Positions 59,531 to 64,000 of a stretch of 64,000 nt of DNA are shown here, one piece after another (position 1 is the stretch's first letter; each line of letters begins with the position of its first letter). A model generated the notes under the pieces. That model did not search any database, had not been told where the DNA came from, and saw nothing but the letters and a program-made list of their open reading frames with translations. The position numbers and the translations under genes are program-made. The DNA comes from Hassallia sp050875635 (lineage in GTDB: Bacteria > Cyanobacteriota > Cyanobacteriia > Cyanobacteriales > Nostocaceae), in the NCBI RefSeq assembly GCF_050875635.1, contig NZ_JBPAOH010000004.1:1-64000 (forward strand), written 5' to 3'.

Positions 59531-60787
59531 CTACTCCAAACCTCGTCCCTTCACATCAGCTAAACTGTTTGCATCTAACACATCCCCTGTGGTATAATAC
59601 CCGGCAGCTTTTTTCGCTTCAATTTCCACCCGCGCATCTTGAGGAATCAAATCATCCGGAATCGCGATTCGTTCAACAATCTCAATTCCCGACTGAGTTA
59701 TGGCATCGAACTTCATATTACTCATAGATACCATGCGGTCAATGCGGGTAATGCCCAACCAATGCAGTACATCCGGCATTAATTCTTGGAAGCGCATATC
59801 TTGCACACCTGCCACACATTCAGTACGCTCAAAATAGGCATCAGCGCGATCGCCTCCTTCTTGACGCTTGCGAGCATTGTAAACCAAAAATTTCGTAACC
59901 TCACCAAGGGCGCGACCCTCTTTGCGACAATAAACAATTACCCCAGCACCACCTTCTTGCGCTGTTTGCACGCACACCTCAATTCCGTGTACCAGATAAG
60001 GACGACAAGTGCAGATATCTGAACCGAAGACATCCGAACCGTTGCACTCATCATGTACCCTAACAGCTAAAGGCTTATTCGGATCGGCGATCGCTTCTAA
60101 ATCACCGACAATATACACCGTCAAACCTCCAATTGGCGGCAAAAAGACCTCCAAATCCGATCTAGTCACCAATTCTGGAAACATTCCCCCAGTTTGTTCA
60201 AATAAAGCGCGACGCAATTCGCCTTCGGTGATATTAAACCGCTTGGCAAGTCCTGGTAAATACCAAACCGGCTCAATTGCGGCTTTTGTTACCACCAAAT
60301 CGCCACCGGCTTTCATAATTTTACCATCAACTTGCAAGCGTCCTTTGGCGATCGCTTCTTGCAGTTCGGGCATATTAATGTGAGCTTTGGTGATGGCGAT
60401 CGTCGGACGGATATCATATCCCTGTTCGTAGTATGATTGATACACCTCAGAGGCGATCGCTCCATAAGGGTCAAGCGAGACAATTTTATCAGGAACTGAC
60501 CAGCTTGGATATGGTCCAATGCGCTCTGTTGGAGACGTGTTGGTTAAATCCGCTATATGATCTGATTGCAGCGCTCCGCTAGCCACTGCTAAAGCGCGAT
60601 AAACCGCATAACCACCCGAATGAGTGCCTATAACATTGCGGTGCGCCGACTTTGTTAAAGTAGCAATCACTGGACCTCGTTGCATCGGGTCAGCAGCTCC
60701 CCAGTTAATCGCGATCGGCTTGGGACCAGAACGACTGGGATGAGAAGTCAGAACAATATGCCGAGAAACGCTGTTTTGTTTTGGCAT
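59531..60787 (-). CDS. GTP cyclohydrolase II-like protein, Urc1-type
   Basis: In this 418-residue protein the C-terminal half carries the RibA-type zinc site Cys248-x10-Cys259-x-Cys261 in ECNGSDVFGSDICTC, followed by EGRALGEV. The N-terminal half is the extra region typical of Urc1 proteins rather than of RibA/RibBA. Urc1 homologues act in ring opening or processing during uracil catabolism. I chose ATG 60787 over a TTG two codons earlier. It is adjacent to Urc4-type and UPRT genes, which supports the pathway call. Confidence 0.9.
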   Translation of the reverse strand: MPKQNSVSRHIVLTSHPSRSGPKPIAINWGAADPMQRGPVIATLTKSAHRNVIGTHSGGYAVYRALAVASGALQSDHIADLTNTSPTERIGPYPSWSVPDKIVSLDPYGAIASEVYQSYYEQGYDIRPTIAITKAHINMPELQEAIAKGRLQVDGKIMKAGGDLVVTKAAIEPVWYLPGLAKRFNITEGELRRALFEQTGGMFPELVTRSDLEVFLPPIGGLTVYIVGDLEAIADPNKPLAVRVHDECNGSDVFGSDICTCRPYLVHGIEVCVQTAQEGGAGVIVYCRKEGRALGEVTKFLVYNARKRQEGGDRADAYFERTECVAGVQDMRFQELMPDVLHWLGITRIDRMVSMSNMKFDAITQSGIEIVERIAIPDDLIPQDARVEIEAKKAAGYYTTGDVLDANSLADVKGRGLE

Positions 60788-61051
60788 AGTCAATTTATTT
60801 TTTGTTATCTTTTTATCAACTATTATTTCCTAGGGATTTGTCAACTGCCAAGACACCCTTTTCACTTTTATAAAGATTGTGCTAATGAATTGATATATTG
60901 CGGAAACGCACTCACAGTATTACTGACTACAACAAATAGCATGATAATTGCCGCGCATTGCAATTGTCGTAATTTAAAGATGCCTTTAAAAGTGATTTAA
61001 TTGAATAGTTTTGTGCGAAATTACTAATATACAATCTAAAACCTCAAATTC

Positions 61052-61522
61052 ATGGATTCTTTATCAATCAATTCCTTACTTGAAGATTTGAAAAATCCTG
61101 ACGAAACAGTGCGCGAACACGCGACTAGGAAACTTTGGCGCATCTGGTTCAAGCAAAAGGGAATTTCTGGGCTAGAAATTATTGACCGCAGTCAAAAGCT
61201 ACTAGACGCTGGGGAACTAGACGAAGCCGAAACAGTGCTGAACCAACTGATCGAAGAACAACCAGATTTTGCTGAAGCTTGGAATCGTCGCGCTTTTCTC
61301 TACTACAGCAGCCGCAAATATTATAAGTCGCTAGCAGACTGTCAGAAAGTTGTGGAAATAATACCAGTACATTTTGGCGCACTTCACGGTATGGGCTTGT
61401 GTTATGCCGCACTTGGCGAGTACGGTGAAGCAATCAAAGCTTTTCAACGCGCTTTAGAAATTCAACCGTATTCTTTGGTAAATCAAAAGTTAATTTTAGA
61501 ATGTACACTGCGAATCAGCTAA
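61052..61522 (+). CDS. Small TPR protein
   Basis: In this 156-residue protein the N-terminal part DSLSINSLLEDLKNPDETVREHATRKLW resembles a short HEAT/armadillo-like start. Three TPR units then follow (about 45-150: LLDAGELDEAETVLNQLIEE, AFLYYSSRKYYKSLADCQKV, LCYAALGEYGEAIKAFQRAL). No signal peptide. Adaptor role inferred; partner unknown. Confidence 0.87.
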   Translation: MDSLSINSLLEDLKNPDETVREHATRKLWRIWFKQKGISGLEIIDRSQKLLDAGELDEAETVLNQLIEEQPDFAEAWNRRAFLYYSSRKYYKSLADCQKVVEIIPVHFGALHGMGLCYAALGEYGEAIKAFQRALEIQPYSLVNQKLILECTLRIS

Positions 61523-62051
61523 AAATTTAGGCGCTGTAATTTTTCTTTTTGAGTGCCTTATATAACTTTATATTAAATAAAAGGCATGAAAGCGCCGATA
61601 AAGAAGAATTCAAAAGTCAGAATGTAATGCTTGTTGGATTTTACACTGCTATTCAGGGTGAAGAACGTTGCAAGCAAAGATGCAAAAATACCGTTTATAC
61701 AGTCCGCGTAGCTTTGCACAAAATGCAATTCTGACTTTTGTACAGACTTCCATTGTCACGTCTCTACCGCTTTTCCTCGTACAGACGTTCGGTATCGAAC
61801 GTCTCTACAACTCCTAGGAATGCAACTGGTGCGGTTAAGAGCGCGAAGAACGCCTCTTCGGAGATTATACGCGATCGCCAAGAGAAAAACGTATTTATTG
61901 CCAATCCCCATTCTTATTTTATAGAAGAGAAAAGAGCGATCGCATTGCCGTAATTTAAAATTTAAGGAAATGGTTGACCCCTACAATTTGATGAATCCTG
62001 GTAAAAGCAAGCTTATATCAGCCTAATCTCACATTTTCTGGAGAATTAACT
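61523..62051. other. Intergenic region with two dispersed palindromes
   Basis: This 529-bp gap has no convincing gene. 61740-61767 and 61779-61808 are gtacagacg...cgtctctac palindromes, the latter with 13-bp arms and a gtat loop, one mismatch. The remainder contains gcgatcgc sites and an AT-rich stretch that probably carries the Uma2 gene promoter (taagga at about 61963). Confidence 0.65.
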
Positions 62052-62636
62052 ATGAGTGCCTTAACTTTACAGTTACCCCCAAATCTGAAATTTACAGATG
62101 AACAATTTGAACAAGTTGTTCTTTTTAACAAAGAATTACGACTCGAATTAACGCAATATGGAGAATTAGTTATTATGTCACCCACTGGAGGAGAAACGGG
62201 AAACCGTAACTTTGATTTATTAGGTCAAATATGGTTTTGGATCCGTCAAAATAATCTCGGAAAAGCTTTTGATTCTTCCACAGGTTTTAAACTTCCAAAT
62301 GGTGCAACTCGTTCCCCCGATGCGTCTTGGATAAAGATAGAAAGATGGGATGCACTCACTTCAAGTCAACGAAAGAAGTTTTTACCTTTGTGTCCTGATT
62401 TTGTAGTCGAATTGGTATCTGAAAGTGATGATTTAGAGGAAACTCAAGCCAAAATGCAGGAATATATAGAAAATCGTTTGCGCTTGGGTTGGTTGATTAA
62501 TCCGAAAAATAAACAAGTAGAAATTTATCGACCTTTGGTAGAGGTAGAAGTTTTACAATCTCCTAATAGTTTATCTGGTGAGGATGTTCTTCCTGGTTTT
62601 GTGTTAGATTTACAATTAATTTTTGGCGTTGCATAA
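62052..62636 (+). CDS. Uma2 family (DUF820) endonuclease-like protein
   Basis: The 194-residue protein carries a PD-(D/E)xK nuclease core: ELVIMSPTGGETGNRN, TRSPDASWIK (catalytic Asp), FVVELVSESDDLEE (Glu) and QEYIENRLRLGWLINP. The family is greatly expanded in cyanobacteria; biological role is unknown, and links to mobile elements are often suggested. It has its own promoter. Confidence 0.92.
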   Translation: MSALTLQLPPNLKFTDEQFEQVVLFNKELRLELTQYGELVIMSPTGGETGNRNFDLLGQIWFWIRQNNLGKAFDSSTGFKLPNGATRSPDASWIKIERWDALTSSQRKKFLPLCPDFVVELVSESDDLEETQAKMQEYIENRLRLGWLINPKNKQVEIYRPLVEVEVLQSPNSLSGEDVLPGFVLDLQLIFGVA

Positions 62637-62650
62637 TCGCCGAATGAATC

Positions 62651-62681
62651 GTAGAGACGTTCCACACTCCCACGTCTCTAC
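62651..62681. repeat. Dispersed gtagagacg palindrome
   Basis: gtagagacgttccacactcccacgtctctac, imperfect arms, 15 bp after the Uma2 stop codon; same form as the pair at 10961-11053. Confidence 0.8.
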
Positions 62682-62858
62682 AATACCAGAAATGAGCGCA
62701 AAACAGATCGTAAGTAGGGATAATTCATGAATTAACACGCACGAAAATTAAGGAACTGGCAAGTTTTTTGCGCTCATTCCTAAATACGTCGAAATGACAA
62801 ACTATCTTAACATCTTGTATTATTGTAATACTATAATAATACAAAGGAATTGCACCGC

Positions 62859-63920
62859 ATGATTGAAATTGACGGTTCCTATGGAGAAGGAGGTGGACAA
62901 GTTCTCCGCACTTCCTTAAGTCTCGCTGCCATCACAGGTGAACCCATACGCATTTACAACATTCGCGCTGGACGCAAAAAGCCGGGATTAGCAGCACAAC
63001 ACTTGACATCAGTTCGCGCTGCTGCGGCAATTTGTCATGCCAAACTGCGGGGTGATGCTTTCGGTTCAATGATGCTAGAATTCACTCCCGGTAGTTCCGT
63101 ACAAGCGGGAAATTACACCTTTGATGTCAGCGAAGCACGAGAAGGTGGTTCTGCGGGTGCTGTTACTTTAGTATTGCAGACTATCCTCTTACCTTTGGCG
63201 CTAGCTGATGGTGATTCCCAAGTAACGCTACGAGGTGGAACTCACGTTGCTTTTAGCCCTTCAACGACGTACATTGAGCAAGTCTATCTGCCAATGTTAC
63301 AGCAAATGGGCGTGGAAGCTCAAGTAAAACTTGGCGCTTGGGGATGGTATCCTCAAGGTGGGGGAGAAGTCCAATTGCGCGTAAGTAGCTGTAGGGGCGG
63401 GGTATCCCCGCCCTTAAACGGTATCAAGTTGCTCGATCGCGGTGACTTACAACAAGTGCGGGGACTGGCAGTGGTAACAGAATTACCTGCCAACATTCCT
63501 CAACGCATGGCAAATCGTGCTAAGAATTTATTGCAAGAAGCCAAATTAAAAGTAGCTGTGCAAGCATTGCGAGAAAAAGGTATTGCACCTGGGGCGGGTT
63601 TGTTTCTCACCGCTAAATATAAAAATAGTTTGGCTGGCTTTGCTGGGTTGGGAGAGAAGCGGTTGTCATCAGAAAAAGTTGCCGAAATCGCTTGTGAGGA
63701 ATTGCTGAAGTTTCATCAAACAAGCGCACCAGTAGATGAACATTTGGCGGATCAGTTATTGTTACCAGCCGCATTAGCTAGCGAGAAAAGTGAGTATCGG
63801 GTAGCTGAGGTAAGTCTGCATTTAACGACAAATGCGGCAGTAATTGAGCAGTTTGGGTTAGCGCGGGTAATGGTGGATGATGTGGAGAAGATAGTGGCAG
63901 TGGAACCGATGATAAGATAA
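62859..63920 (+). CDS. rtcA: RNA 3'-terminal phosphate cyclase
   Basis: The 353-residue protein has IDGSYGEGGGQVLRTSLSLA and RGGTHVAFSPSTTYIEQVYLP, plus the C-terminal VDEHLADQLLLPAALA containing the adenylated His. It uses ATP to convert RNA 3'-phosphate to a 2',3'-cyclic phosphate. ATG 62859 has the site aaagga about 10 nt upstream; a TTG at 62850 is less likely. An in-frame repeat at 63391-63414 encodes SCRGGVSPPLN, which is not part of the family core, so it is probably an inserted surface loop. No rtcB lies nearby. Confidence 0.94.
   Translation: MIEIDGSYGEGGGQVLRTSLSLAAITGEPIRIYNIRAGRKKPGLAAQHLTSVRAAAAICHAKLRGDAFGSMMLEFTPGSSVQAGNYTFDVSEAREGGSAGAVTLVLQTILLPLALADGDSQVTLRGGTHVAFSPSTTYIEQVYLPMLQQMGVEAQVKLGAWGWYPQGGGEVQLRVSSCRGGVSPPLNGIKLLDRGDLQQVRGLAVVTELPANIPQRMANRAKNLLQEAKLKVAVQALREKGIAPGAGLFLTAKYKNSLAGFAGLGEKRLSSEKVAEIACEELLKFHQTSAPVDEHLADQLLLPAALASEKSEYRVAEVSLHLTTNAAVIEQFGLARVMVDDVEKIVAVEPMIR
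63391..63414. repeat. gggcgggg palindrome inserted in frame within rtcA
   Basis: gggcgggg-tat-ccccgccc (63395-63413), preceded by gta, matches the intergenic copy at 42303-42321. It lies in codons for about residues 179-186 and keeps the frame open. Confidence 0.85.
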
Positions 63921-64000
63921 GGGGCGATCGCCACTCATAATTTTTTTACACAATACTTGATTCCTTCTGCGCCAGAGTTTCAATCTCTATTATTTTTCTT

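Noticed and set aside
59277..59727. Overlapping plus-strand frames rich in Pro-Leu-Ser-Pro-Cys
   Set aside because: They are translations of the ttgtcccc STRR tract and the antisense of the Urc1-like gene.
61549..61953. Two short plus-strand frames of 61 and 71 codons
   Set aside because: They cross dispersed palindromes, have no ribosome site and resemble no family.
1..64000. tRNA, rRNA, riboswitch and known small RNA genes
   Set aside because: Intergenic regions were read for cloverleaf-like and known conserved elements and none was convincing; a covariance-model search would be decisive.

Overview
The window looks like chromosomal DNA of a filamentous, probably heterocyst-forming cyanobacterium (order Nostocales). 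This rests on the very frequent HIP1 octamer gcgatcgc, on many short tandemly repeated 7-8 bp sequences (STRR type) and small palindromes between genes, and on cyanobacterial families: helical carotenoid proteins, bilin-type GAF kinases, a CHAT-TPR protein, PEP-CTERM proteins, DUF6335 and Uma2. The species cannot be named from the sequence. No rRNA, tRNA, CRISPR array, phage or complete transposase gene was recognised.

Layout. 1-9.8 kb: a 21-bp tandem repeat array, a TPR-trypsin protein, a PEP-CTERM DUF4114 protein, a SpoIIM-like / polytopic / RDD membrane trio, and a large TPR-CHAT protein. 9.8-12.3 kb: an aspartate-type aminotransferase, a DUF2243 membrane protein and a NADAR protein. 12.6-21.6 kb: signalling. 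A triple-GAF histidine kinase with two bilin-type Cys-His sites converges on a four-gene minus-strand run: coiled-coil protein, membrane protein with longin/roadblock-like, BON-like and OmpA-like parts, Ras-like GTPase, and hybrid histidine kinase with HPt. 21.8-26.3 kb: a di-haem cytochrome c, a small membrane protein and three helical carotenoid proteins. 26.5-39.8 kb: a stress island with SDR, DUF6335, DUF2267, a DJ-1/ferritin-like fusion, SRPBCC, two zinc alcohol dehydrogenases around two small exported paralogues, a Tat-exported Gfo/Idh enzyme, a cupin, a large haem catalase and a manganese catalase. The common theme is reactive oxygen or desiccation defence.

40-61 kb: nitrogen and nucleobase metabolism. 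It holds ureE-ureF-ureG, a formamidase-type amidase, a ureidoglycolate lyase-type protein, an intact BMP-type nucleoside ABC transporter (binding lipoprotein, double ATPase, two permeases), uracil phosphoribosyltransferase, a DUF1688/Urc4 protein and a GTP cyclohydrolase II-like/Urc1 protein. Together the last three suggest nucleoside uptake followed by URC-type uracil catabolism with release of urea, which urease would split. A second BMP system has decayed: its binding protein is intact, two permease stubs remain, and an antitoxin remnant and a polysaccharide deacetylase lie among them. A hicAB module bounded by 17-bp direct repeats, and a frameshifted zeta-type toxin with a small partner, sit inside the intact transporter operon. 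61-64 kb: a TPR protein, a Uma2 nuclease-like protein and rtcA, which carries a dispersed palindrome in frame.

Small palindromes (gtagagacg...cgtctctac and relatives), a 93-bp MITE-like element, and STRR tracts have visibly altered genes here. They supply C-terminal tails and start codons, duplicate signal-peptide sequence, and insert codons into rtcA. Domain calls were made by eye; no database search was run.
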